Below, one piece after another: positions 45,134 to 55,269 of a stretch of DNA of 64,000 nucleotides. The notes beneath the pieces are model-generated. The model did not search any database. It saw only the letters and a list, made by a program, of their open reading frames with translations, and was not told the DNA's origin. Both the position numbers and the translations under genes were made by a program. Positions within the stretch are counted from its first letter, which is position 1. The number at the start of each line of letters is the position of its first letter. This DNA is from Ariolimax columbianus (lineage: Eukaryota > Mollusca > Gastropoda > Stylommatophora > Arionidae): positions 11,411,916 to 11,475,915 of the forward strand of contig JAVGWX010000004.1 in the NCBI GenBank assembly GCA_036924085.1, read 5' to 3'.

Positions 45134-46784
45134 TTCTTCTTCTTCTTCTGCGTACACAGTCAGACAGTAACCATTATTTTTTCGAAAAAAGCGGCGGTCA
45201 TCCTGAGACTCTCGCCACTACCATAGAGCTTGTCTTGCAGTTCCACTGGCAATGGCCACATCTGCTCTCTCTGATCCTCGTATGTCGGGCAGTTCTGCAG
45301 CAGATGTTCAGTGGTCATTTTACCAGTACCGCACGGGCATTCGTCGGTACACCCTATCTTCAATTTGTTGAATAGGTGGTACCTCAGTCTGTTGTGGCCA
45401 GTGCGAAGTCTGAAGACAACGACCTGCTCTCTTCGGTTCAACTGGTAATAGGCATCGTTTTTGGTGTAACCAGTATGTTCGGTTTCCCATTTGGTCATGT
45501 ATCTGGCTTTGATAAGCCGTTTTGACTCTTCGTACGTCATACTGGTATCTGTTTGTGGTAGTCTTGCACCTTCTTTTGCCAGTCTGTCTGCCTCCTCGTT
45601 GCCTTGGATGTTGCAGTGTGACGGGACCCACTGTACCACTACCCTTTTTGGTGCGGACTGTTGGCACAGTTTGCAGAGTGCTGCTCTTAGGTCATTAAGC
45701 TCAGTGTTTTTCTGGCTTTTTAGCGCTGTGACTACTTCGAGAGCATCTGTCAGCAGAACTATATGGCTCTCATTTTCACTATGTGTCACCATTTCTTCCA
45801 CTGCCGCCCTCAGTGCCTCTGCCTCCGCTCTGAAATTGCTTGTGTACTTACCAGTAGCGAATGACAGTGTTATTTGTCTGCCATTTGGTAGGTTCAGGAA
45901 TGCTCCTGCCCCTCCGTTCTGTGTAGTGTTTGTTACAGAACCGTCGGTGTATGCATGGGTCCAGTCCATGCTTGTGTAGCTTTTCGTTATGAAGCTTAGG
46001 GTAGTGTCTCTCCTTTCTTTTTCAGTCTGGCAGTTTTTTTTTGCAATACCTGGTATATTTTCTACCACCTCTGGAAATATATCCTGCCTCCAGGTAGGTT
46101 TTCGTACAGTAGTGATGGGTTTTGGTGTTGTTAGTGCGTTTATGGGATCTTCGTGCATCTTTGCTTTGGCTATTTCTGCAAAGTTTCTCCGCTTTAGTTT
46201 CCCATTTCCCAAATTGTTTAGTCTCTGGTACATTGGATGGTCCGTCAGTCTTCGGAGTTTCTCTGACTGCAGCTGGGCTCTGCAGTCTCTTCTATCGGTC
46301 ATGGATTGCAGTTTTGTAATCTTTTCAAGTTCTACAATTGGCGTTGACTTCATGCCACCTGTTATAATTCTCATGGCTTGGTTTTGAAGTTTGTTAACTT
46401 TATCGAAGTTCGCCTTCGCTGCTGTTGTCCATGCCGCAATGCCATACTCGAGAACTGGTCTCACTCTTCCAGTGTACAGTTTCTTTAGTATGCCTTCTTC
46501 TGCTCCCCAGCTAGTGCCAGCAAGTTTCCTCATGATCGCCATTCTTTCTCTGGCTTTCATTCGGTTTCTCTCAATCTGACTTTTCCATGTCATGCGCCGA
46601 TCAAATGTGACTCCCAGATAGGTTGGGTTGTCGTTTGGCTGCAGGATTTTGCCATTTAGACTTAATTTGGTACTTTGGGGTTTTAATGAGAGCGAGAATA
46701 TTGTGCACGTGGTTTTCTCCTCGTTTACTTTGACCAGCCATGAGTTCGCCCACTCTTCCAGCGATGTTAGGGCCGTCTGCGTCT
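45134..46784 (-). CDS. 5'-truncated LINE pol: RT thumb, RNase H and zinc-knuckle end (intact frame)
   Basis: The minus-strand frame is open from the left edge of the insertion (about 46785) to a stop at 45160-45162, about 541 codons; the first Met is at 46593 (477 aa). Order: RT thumb (NPTYLGVTFDRRMTWKSQ), linker, RNase H, C-terminal CCHC-like motif. RNase H removes RNA from RNA-DNA hybrids. Numbered from that Met, its likely catalytic residues are D217 (YTDGSV), E259 (AEAEALRAA), D283 (LLTDALEV) and D336 (GNEEADRLA), with H326. The end motif is C419-x-C421-x8-H430-x4-C435. The RT active site is missing, so it cannot act alone. The 3' UTR is only about 10 nt before five GAA triplets. The intact frame and the ~1% divergence of the flanking duplications point to a recent insertion. 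I/Ingi-type LINE is likely. Confidence 0.92.
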
Positions 46785-47098
46785 GTGACCTCCCAGAAAT
46801 TCTTTTAGGGATCCAAATTGGTTAAAATCGTTTGGAACGATGTCTGGGCTGTAAGATAGATGTCGCAATACCCCTCAGCCGAGTTGCTGCTGATAGTACA
46901 TAGTGTGGTGAGCAGTATGAGATCGAAGAGGCTTGAAATATTTTCTGGCAGTCAAAAGCGGAACGCTGTCTTGGCACCCAACGTGCACTAACATTTTAAT
47001 AATACAAATGTTCATGAATAATACCCACAGAAAGATTTGCCTCTTGTGCAATTTCGTGTCGATTTTCTAGGATAAGGCGTTCCACAATCTGGGTATTC
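46785..47098. repeat. 314-bp direct duplication, right copy (flanks LINE 5' end)
   Basis: This is the partner of 44820-45133. It continues directly into mariner sequence (AAAGGAATGACTTTGATGGG), so this side keeps the mariner N-terminal half. Confidence 0.95.
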
Positions 47099-47497
47099 AA
47101 AGGAATGACTTTGATGGGTTGAGAGCATCACTCGCGGATGTACGACCTTTTCTAAAACGTTTACACCATTTAAATGTCTTACTGCGGCTGAGTGTCTCAT
47201 CGCCGTATTGTGATTGCAGTGTGCTGTAAGTTTCCGCAGGTTTCCCGCCTTCTTTGACAACAAACGTCATCATCACACGCTATTCCCTGCTAGAACCAAC
47301 AGTATTGTCCGCCATTTGTATTTATCTGTCACGTTACTGGCCCATGGCAAGTGGACCACCTAGCAGTAATATGACACAAGTTCCCCTAACTAATGATAGT
47401 AGTTCCAGCGTGCTATAACCCATTCAGGTAGAACCAGAACAAAAATTCCCGGTTTGATTTGAACGCCCCTCGTATTTAGATAGATAGATAAATAGAT

Positions 47498-47785
47498 GGG
47501 GATTCCGTGGCGAAGTGGTTAAGCCGTCGGCCTCGTGATCAGGTAGTGTGTTCGACTCCGGACTCCGCCGTCTTTTTCACGAGTGTTTTCACGATCTCCT
47601 GCATCTCGTAGCCACCACCTAGTCGTCTTGTCATTGACTTGCCGCTAGGGTCCGACGGCTCGAGACGAGAGAGTGAGGATAAAAAGTAGCGTAGTTAATC
47701 CTTACTAAAAATAGCGCTAACAAATAAATTATGCCATCATTGTTTGCGATGGACTGCGGCCTTTGCCTTTGAGATAGATATATAG
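47498..47785 (+). mobile_element. tRNA-derived SINE, second head type
   Basis: The head reads GGGGATTCCGTGGCGAAGTG then GTTAAGC (A box) and GTGTTCGACTCC (B box). A 3' acceptor stem is absent. The body has CTCGTAGCCACCACCTAGTC, GGCTCGAGACGAGAGAGTGA and TGGACTGCGGCCTTTGCCTT. It sits beside GATA repeats. No second copy is visible in the window. Confidence 0.75.
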
Positions 47786-48140
47786 GTTAGATACATACAG
47801 ACAGATAGACATATATATATATATATATACAGACATACAGACAGACTGATATCACTCCACATGGTGTCACTACACATGATATAGCCACAAACTGTGATTT
47901 TGATTTACCCTAACCAGGCGTTAGAGAAGACATAAATCCAGATATTTGCAGTACAGTTTCAATTCAAATACCGTTTACATAACTAGGATGCCAGCCCTAT
48001 GCACAACCCTTCTAAGCCAATTCTTACTCAATGGTTCTATTCTGTTTGACCCGGGAACCAATTAAATGAAACTTAAATGACAATAATTATTGTACACATA
48101 TTTGTGCAACTGACTGATCACGGTAACGTATCTAGAGATA
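47786..48140. other. unannotated stretch with short TA and GACA runs
   Basis: There is a TATATA run at about 47811-47828 flanked by ACAGACAGA. Otherwise I see nothing assignable. Confidence 0.45.
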
Positions 48141-48144
48141 AAAG

Positions 48145-48552
48145 GGGGTTAACCGAGGGTTAATGCACGGGTTAACTGAGGGGTAATGCAGGGGTTGACT
48201 GAGGGGTAATGCAGGGGTTAACCGAAAGGTAATGCAGGGGTTGACTGAGGGGTAATGCAGGGGTTAACAGAGGGAAAATGCAGGGGTTGAGTGAAGGATA
48301 ATGCAGGGGTTAACTGAGGGGTAATGCAGGAGTTGACCGAGCGGTAATGCAGGGGTTAACCGAGGGGTAATGCAAGGATTGACTGAGGGGTAATGCAGGG
48401 GTTGACTGAGGGGTAATGCAGGGGTTGACTGAGGGGTAATGCAGGGGTTGACTGAGGGATAATGCAGGGGTTAACTGATGGGTAATGCAGCGGTTAACCG
48501 AGGGGTAATGCAGGGGTTAACTGAGAGGGTAATGCAGGGGTTAACTGAGGCC
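48145..48552 (+). repeat. ~23-bp G-rich minisatellite, about 17 units
   Basis: The unit GAGGGGTAATGCAGGGGTT with AACT or GACT carries two runs of four G separated by 7-8 nt. Tens of such runs follow on the same strand, a pattern able to form G-quadruplexes. Confidence 0.93.
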
Positions 48553-48835
48553 TGGCAACTATCCCATGGGTTCCTTCATGTCGTTGTTGTCGTGGTGTTG
48601 TCGTGGTGTTATCGTGATGTTGTTGTTGTTCGAAGCTACTATTCTTGATCTCATTTCACGTTTGACGACGTTCCTGTTGAATCAGGTTATTTCGGTGATG
48701 CTTACATCTCTAAGCGTAACGAAAATGAACCTTGACCTCTGGCTTCAGTGCAATGTGAGGTTTCGATGTAGGATCACCTTTAATGAGCCATACCTCGTTG
48801 ATTGGACCGCTCGAACAGGGAATACTACGAGGAAG

Positions 48836-49255
48836 TGAGGTGGGGTCGTGGTCCATTTGTTTTGTCTGACTGACGTAAGGTGGAGTGGTGGTCAGTATGT
48901 TTTGTCTCACTCTGACGCGAGGTTTGGTTTTGGTCCATTTATTCGTCTGACTCTGACGTGAGGTGGGGTCTTGGTCCATTTGTTTCGTCTGACTCTGACG
49001 TAAGGTGGAGTCGTGGTCAGTACAGTAATTTTCGTCTCACTCTGACGCGAGGTGGGGTTTTGGTCAGTATGTTTCGTCTGATTCTGACGTGAGGTGGGGT
49101 TTTGGTCAGTATGTTTCGTCTGCTTCTGACGCGAGGTGAAGTTTTGGTCAGTATGTTTCGTCTGCTTCTGACGCGAGGTGGGGTTTTGGTCAGTATGTTT
49201 CGTCTGATTCTGACTTGAAATGGGGTCTTGAATAGTATGTTTTGTCTGACTGGCG
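48836..49255 (+). repeat. ~42-bp minisatellite, about 10 units
   Basis: The unit includes GGTGGGGTTTTGGTCAGTAT, GTTTCGTCTGATTCTGACGC and GA. Spacing is about 41-47 bp. The minus-strand open frame reads RRNILTKTPPRVR-type repeats and is not supported as a gene. Confidence 0.92.
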
Positions 49256-49259
49256 TGAG

Positions 49260-49640
49260 GTGGGCTACCTCAGCATGGTTGTACGTTCCGTGGCAGAGAC
49301 TGTCACTCGCGGATCGGCCGATACAGACAGTGTCGAAGTACGGGAACTCACAGGGCGCCACGGCATGGTCTGTAGAGACTGAGACGTCTGTGATGATGAT
49401 GTATATTTTCAGAAATATTCTGTTTTTTTCCTTCTTTCATTCTAGAAAATCTATTTAAGCCCACTGGGCCGATAGAATGTCTGTGATGTACTCTGGTCAT
49501 GTTTGAATTCCCTTAAATCGGATACGATTCTATCGACTGTTGTCTCCGTGTCAGATATTAACTGTTAAAGATCTTTCAACATTTGTGTCTCTGTTAATAC
49601 TCTTTCTATTGTGTATATTTTCACCAACATTGAACTGCTC
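49260..49640. other. unannotated stretch
   Basis: I see nothing assignable here. Confidence 0.45.
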
Positions 49641-49649
49641 AGGTCTAGT

Positions 49650-51475
49650 AACTACGGACAAAAACAGTGATATAAATTTCTAAAATTGTGCACAAATTAT
49701 ATATAAAAATAAAAACCCCTATGGATCCCAGTGGAGCATATGTCTTCAACAAATACTTCAACATATTTTGGGCCGTTCCAGCTTTGATCACTTCTTCTCT
49801 AATTCCTTTATGTTTGTCTCTAGTTCTCTTCTCCAATTGTGTTCTTGTCCACCTCGACGTCTTTTATCTCAGGGGTTCCAGAATAGAGATTGTCTTGTAA
49901 TGCTAGCAACTGGTTCCAGTCAAGTATGTTCCCCACCCAAAGCCCCGTTGATGTTTGTATGGTTCCATCTAACGGTTCCATATTTGTTATCTTAACATAC
50001 CATTTCAACCCTATGTTCTGTACATGCACCCTTTTGTGAAAGTATGCAGCTTTCTCGTTGTTGGTGTGCTCTATATTTGAGAACCAAACAAAAGAACGGA
50101 CTTTACATTGATGCAATAGATAATTAAAGTCGACTATTTGTGTGTGTGTCTCTGGTTGACATTTGATTTTAATAAGTTCCTAAAAACTATAAATGGTCTT
50201 CTCGCGTTTTGTATTCTTAATGTGTACCTGCATCTACAAATTCATCTTGCTGTAAAGTTATGTGAATGATTCCACAGCTTATAGAAGTGCATTTCCCAAC
50301 ACAATCTGATAACAAGTAGTTGTATTTACTCTCATAATATTCATCTTCTTTGTGCGTATTTGCATTCCCAGTTTCCTCTCATAAAGTATATTATTTTATT
50401 TTACATATTGTGGCAATCATGGGATAAAATGGTCAAGTCGTCGGTCAGGCCCAGACCGACAAGTTGCTTTATAAGATGTCTTTGTATTCTATTCTGGTTG
50501 GTTGATTTTGTAGTGTCCATAATCCAGTCAAGAGCTAGCAGGAAGGGAAATGGTGATACAAGTCATCTATGCCGAATAACAATTCTTATCTCAAAGGGCA
50601 CAGCAAGCCTACTTTCAAATAGAACGCTACATTTCATAGCAACATACGCTTTCGTAATTATGTTAATGTTTTCAGAGGCACACCATAGTGTCTGCACAAC
50701 TTACAAAACAATTATTTGGTCAAGTTGTCAAATACTTTTCATAGTCCACGTATCCGATTTAAAGTGGAGAATTCCATTCCCTACTTTGTTAAAGCATTAT
50801 TCTCGGAGTAGTTAGTAGGTCTTTCACAGGACCTATTTTGTCAAAAGCCTGCTTGTTCTTCTCTCATCTATTTGTCTTTGACCTCTTTCAATCGCTCAAG
50901 TATAACCCTGTTTGATATTTTCCCAGGCACTGATAATATAATTATCACGATTTAATGTGTTCACTGCTACAGTTCTGTCTTCTTCGTGAACTTGTCCACT
51001 GCTACAGTTTTGTCTTCTTCGGCAACTTGACCACATAAGATTTCTCCCAATCGGCTGGTATTACTTCTCTACCCCCCTCCCCCAACCTTACCAAGTATTT
51101 AATAAAATATCTTTGTTAAAATGTCAATTTCTACCTTTGTTGCTACTGCCGAGATACCACCTGGACCCCTGACTTTATTTCAAGACCATTATAGCTTTCT
51201 TAATTTCTCCTCTGTTTGATTTCGTGCAGCTAATCTGCAGCTCCGTTTCTGTCGACTGAATGTCTGGGAGATATTGCGGAACTGCTATATTTAGAAGTTA
51301 TACGAAAGGTTCTACCCATCTTTTCATCTGCGCGTTCGTGTTGCTCAGCAAATTCACTCCTTTAATTGAATGAAGCCATTTACTTGTCTAAATATGTTCC
51401 TGTTAGTTTCCTCGTTTTGCTGTAGAGTTCTTTCACATTTCCTTTCGCTAGTGCTTCTTCTGTTTATTCTGCATC
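49650..51475 (-). pseudogene. decayed LINE: RT and C-terminal region
   Basis: On minus, in order from 51475: FAEQHERADEKMGRTF, GPGGISAVATKVEIDILTKI, VPGKISNRVILERLKEVKDK, MREEQAGF, YEKVFDN-like and LCRHYGVPLKTLT, LALDWIMDTTKSTNQN, GLGLTDDLTILSHDCHN (the catalytic box reads TDD), and the C-terminal KWYVKITNMEPLDGTIQ block. About 1.8 kb of collinear RT order survives with many stops, so it is old. It appears to be the same family as 25.6-26.46 kb (FDWIM / LSH motifs). The blocks at the 3' end are the least certain. Confidence 0.75.
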
Positions 51476-51479
51476 TTTT

Positions 51480-51778
51480 GCTTCTTCTCTTCTTCGTTCA
51501 TTCTCAATCTCCCGTTACCAAACCCTGAAAGGGCTTAAGTAGCAGAATGTAGTCCAGAGAACGGAATGCGTTGTGTTGTAGTTTACAGCTTGACTGCGAT
51601 ATGTGCACCTTTCGGTCCAACACATCCGGCTTCAGCACGTTTTTTGTGAGTACCGGGTTAGCATTCCCTCTTCGATTCCTTCTCCTTAGCCAGTCTACTC
51701 TGTTGCAGCCTGTTATCCAGGATCACCGCGTGGAGGTGTAGAAGGGTCTTGACAGCTCTGGTTCGCAGTCAGCTAAGC
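51480..51778 (-). mobile_element. SINE, non-tRNA-like head family, minus strand
   Basis: The minus strand reads GTTCTGGGTTCG-free head remnants, then CCTCCACGCGGTGATCCTGG, ATAACAGGCTGCAACAGAGT, GCTGAAGCCGGATGTGTTGG, AGCTGTAAACTACAACACAA, AAACCC-side TTTGGTAACGGGAGATTGAG and AACGAAGAAGAGAAG. It is close to the copy at 26.47 kb. It lies at the 5' edge of the decayed LINE. Confidence 0.85.
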
Positions 51779-51784
51779 TACATT

Positions 51785-52358
51785 TCTCTCTTCCGATGCT
51801 CTTTTCTACTGCTGTATTAGATTCAGTATATATTTCTCGATTCTTATCACGTACTTCAGGCTTTGCTGTTGTTTATAAATGTACTCGTCATTTTTCTTTA
51901 TTTTATCTTTGTGCTAATTTCTTCTGTCATCCACGCCTTGTGTGGGTGCTCTGTTTTCCGCAGAACGTATCCACGAGTCCGGTCCCATATGCTAGGTTAT
52001 GTTACCAGTGCTCCGTGGTATCCTCTATATCGTCTCTCTATTGCAGTATGTGATGCATATCCCCATTTTTAATATATCCTGTATGTCCGTGTTTCTGGAG
52101 AATAGGAATGCCACATTGAATTGTTGTCTGTGAGTGCATGTATATTTATTTTAGCTTCATCTATACAATGGCTATCAGAAGACGGTGGTTTGATGTCATA
52201 TTCGTACATTTTACAATGAGGATCAAAACTTCAATTTATACAAATAGGGTCAATCTGATTTTATTGTCCTGTGGTCTAGTGACATCCATATTGCTTTGTG
52301 TATTCTTTTATGTGGAAACATGCTGCCACTAATCATCAATCTATTTAAAGTACAGAAT
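51785..52358. other. unannotated stretch
   Basis: Several short open frames without recognisable motif. Confidence 0.45.
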
Positions 52359-52360
52359 AC

Positions 52361-52503
52361 GTAACTCCACAAGTAACTCCACAAGTAACTCCACAAGTAA
52401 CTCCACAAGCAACTCCACAAGTAACTCCACAAGCAACTCCACAAAGTAACTCCACAAGTAACTCCACAAGTAACTCCACAAGTAACTCCACAGCTAACTC
52501 CAA
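52361..52503 (+). repeat. 12-bp tandem repeat, about 12 units
   Basis: The unit is AACTCCACAAGT with CAAGC, CAAAGT and CAGCT variants. Confidence 0.95.
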
Positions 52504-52504
52504 A

Positions 52505-53090
52505 TTATCATTTCTAGTCCCGAATCCATGCCTACGATCTCTTCAAACCTTACTTGATCATTCCCAAACTTAACATTTAGATCTCCCATTAAGTTGTATA
52601 TGTGACGTATAATTACGTAATCAGGTCAAACACTTTATCGACATGTATTTTACATTTACATTTTACGAAGCTTTATTGTAAAAATCATCTCAAGCTGTGT
52701 TATCGTGCAAAGTGATGAAAGATTACAATAGCGCATTATATTCCATAAACGCATACATGATAGCAGACATAGAAGAGCTTCATATCAGCAGTCACCTGGT
52801 TTTGTCAGAGCATTGAACTTTTCAGGGCTAGGTAATTTTAAGCGGTGTTCAATAGATGAGGTAACGAGTGCCAACTATTTGTCTATGATCTATACGAACA
52901 TCTATTGCAATAAGAGCTGTAGATGAAAGCAGTTATCGTTCGCGAAAAAACAAAAGAAAACAATGCTTAATATTTACTATAATATATGAGAGCGTGTATA
53001 GAGCGATGATAGACTGACCTTTACCTTTTTACCTTTACTAAGAAAAAAACTCAATGAAAACATTTTTCTATGAAACACCATAGGAAGCAC
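52505..53090. other. unannotated AT-rich stretch
   Basis: I see nothing assignable here. The minus frame at 52250-52444 is an artefact of the 12-bp repeat. Confidence 0.5.
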
Positions 53091-53094
53091 ATTC

Positions 53095-53216
53095 GTCAGA
53101 GTTCTGTTTTGGAACCAATTTTGTTCTTGACATGTATAAACGATTTGGACATTGCCATCGGATCCATGATTGCAAATTTCGACGATGACACAAAACTATG
53201 CAGTAGTGTCTTCAGT
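53095..53216 (+). pseudogene. older CR1 RT fragment, directly before a second CR1 copy
   Basis: It reads SSVLEPILFLTCINDLDIAI then GSMIANFDDDTKLCSSV. This is the same RT block that occurs again at 53396-53520. The order is therefore palm box, then a restart at the earlier KAFDR block, a head-to-tail arrangement of two CR1 pieces. Confidence 0.85.
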
Positions 53217-54347
53217 AGTGGATTTTGTAAAGGCGTTTGATAGAGTACCTCACCAAAGATTATTTCGAAAGTTAAAATCACATGGAATAGGTGGGGAAGT
53301 TGCCAAATGGATTGAAAATTGGTTAACGGGAAGAAGGCAGAGTGTGGGAATAAATAAGGAGTACTCTGAGTGGTGTGAAGTGAAAAGTGGAGTGTCACAG
53401 GGCTCAGTTTTGGGACCAATTTTGTTCTTGATATATATACATTATTTGGACATTGATATGAGATCCAAGATTGCAAGATTTGCTGATGACACAAAACTAT
53501 GCAGTAGTGCCTCATCTAAAGCGGAAGTGGATATATTGAGGTCGGATTTAGATAAAATTCGAGAATGGTCTGTAAGCGGCAAATGGAGTTTAATGTAGAT
53601 AGATGTACAGTCATCCACATGGGTAGATCCAATATGGAACATGATTACAGAATGGGAGAGAACAATATTAGAAAGATAGATTAGGAAAGGGACCTAGGGG
53701 CTATAATAGATCATACAGGTAAGGTCAGTGAGCAGGTTCAGGTAGCAGTGAAAAAGGCAAATGCAATGTTAGGTATGATAAAAAGAAATATTAAACATAG
53801 GAGCAAGGAAGTGATAGTCAAACTGTTTAAAGCAAGACCAGTTAGACCTAGATTGGAGTGTTGTATTACCTGTGTGGAGTCGTTATCGTAGAGGAGAAAT
53901 AAACATGATGAAAAGGATAAAAAAAAGAACGACGAAGCTGATAGTGGGATTCCAGAATTACAGTTACGAGGAAAGAGAAAAACCGGCCTACAGTGTCTAG
54001 AAAAGAGAAGAATTGGAAGTCACAATACAGGTTTATAAGATGATCAGAAGGATGGATAAATTAGACTATAATAAGTTGTTTTTTTTCAAAATAGAACCAC
54101 TCACAAGAACAAGAGGGTATAGCTACAAACTAACCAAAGAAAGATCCAGATTAGATATTAGGAAATATTTTTGCGGTTAGAGAGTGGTCAATGCTTGGAA
54201 TGCATTGCCAGAGGAAGTAGTGGAGGCAGGGACAATTAATGCACTTCAGAATATATTGGATGCGCATAGATTTTAGAGCTAGGAAATGTAAATTGGTTTT
54301 ATACAAAGTATTCTAAACCAGTATATAGACGGTAAGTTAAGTTAAGT
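53217..54347 (+). pseudogene. CR1-like LINE, 5'-truncated, RT to 3' end
   Basis: The open start reads DFVKAFDRVPHQRLFRKLKS, then [58 protein letters not shown] and LRSDLDKIREWS, open to a stop at 53596-53598. After frameshifts it continues with HMGRSNMEHDYRMGENN, the RDLG and KANAMLGMIKRNI blocks, and a C-terminal RTRGYSYKLTKERSRLDIRK / WNALPEEVVEAGTINA segment. The catalytic FADD box is intact. The end is AACCAGTATATAGACGG then TAAGTTAAGTTAAG. It is the best preserved CR1 palm in the window. It abuts the 57-bp array. Confidence 0.92.
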
Positions 54348-54990
54348 CACGAACAAACCAAAGTTCTATTTTGTGTCTCTACACCTAATCAAACACATTC
54401 GTCGTGAACAAACCAAAGTTCTATTTTGTATCTCTGCACCTAATCAAACACATTCGTCGTGAACAAACCAAAGTTATATTTTGAATCTCTGCATCTAGTC
54501 AAACACATTCGTCACGAACAAACCAAAGTTCTCTTTTGTATTTCTGAACCATATCAAGCATATTAGTCGTGACGAAACCAAAGTTCTATTTAGTATCTCT
54601 GTACCATATCAAGCATCTTGTCGTGAACAAAGCAAAGTTCTAGTTTGAATCTCTGTACCATATCAAGCATCTTGTCGTGAACAAACCAAATTTCTATTTT
54701 GTATCTCTGTACCATATCAAGCATCTTGTCGTGAACAAACCAAAGTTCTAGTTTGAATCTCTGTACCATATCAAGCATCTTGTCGTGAACAAACCAAAGT
54801 TCTATTTTGTATCTCTGCACCATATCAAGCACACTCGTCGTGAACAAACCAAAGTTCTATTGTGTATCTCTGCACCATATCAAGCACACTCGTCGTGAAC
54901 AAACCAAAGTTCTATTGTGTATCTCTGCACCATATCAAGCACACTCGTCGTGAACAAACCAAAGTTCTATTGTGTATCTCTGCACCATTT
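54348..54990 (+). repeat. ~57-bp minisatellite, about 11 units
   Basis: The unit includes CGTGAACAAACCAAAGTTCT, ATTTTGTATCTCTGCACCAT and ATCAAGCACACT, with length 54-59 bp. Confidence 0.95.
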
Positions 54991-55255
54991 AATGATTATT
55001 ATGAAAGTAGCTGTGCACACGATGAACAAACACCACAATATCAGACGACATTGCAACAGCTGCCCTCATATGAATTGTTTCAATATGTGTATTTATTTAT
55101 ATTAAAGAAATCTGGCAAAAATGTGCACTTTTAAAAAGTAGAAAAGAAAGACATTACAAATTATAAATAGTTGACAGCATGGACATCTGTTCCTGGCAAA
55201 CTTACTTTGTGCTCATATAGTGCAAGTTAGGGTCGGCTATATACCATTGGTTCTA
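54991..55255. other. unannotated stretch between two arrays
   Basis: I see nothing assignable here. Confidence 0.45.
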
Positions 55256-55269
55256 TGGTGTGGCTATAG

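Larger units (their letters stand above)
44598..47475 (-). mobile_element. mariner-like DNA transposon relic, interrupted by a LINE
   Basis: The ends are inverted repeats: left GGGCATTCAAGTCCATCCGG then GACTTTC, right (reverse complement) GGGCGTTCAAATCAAACCGG then GAATTTT. On minus, transposase pieces run from the N-terminal helix-turn-helix (GGKPAETYSTLQSQYGDETL) through NTQIVERLI and KVSARWVPRQRS. The C-terminal part reads VLRHLSYSPDIVPNDFNQF, CTEDEVKQIVLD, FKRLDKCMNVAEDYGEK. Stops are present, and the segment that should hold the first two catalytic aspartates is missing. Without the LINE and one copy of the 314-bp duplication the element is about 0.9 kb, shorter than a full mariner (about 1.3 kb). 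It is dead. Confidence 0.88.

Noticed and set aside
44820..47098. Two independent mariner copies flanking the LINE
   Set aside because: The two flanks overlap only by the 314-bp duplication. Together they make one mariner with one left and one right terminal repeat, so one interrupted copy is simpler.
47498..47575. Functional tRNA gene (Ser/Leu-like)
   Set aside because: The boxes are present, but the 3' half does not fold back to an acceptor stem and a SINE-like body follows.
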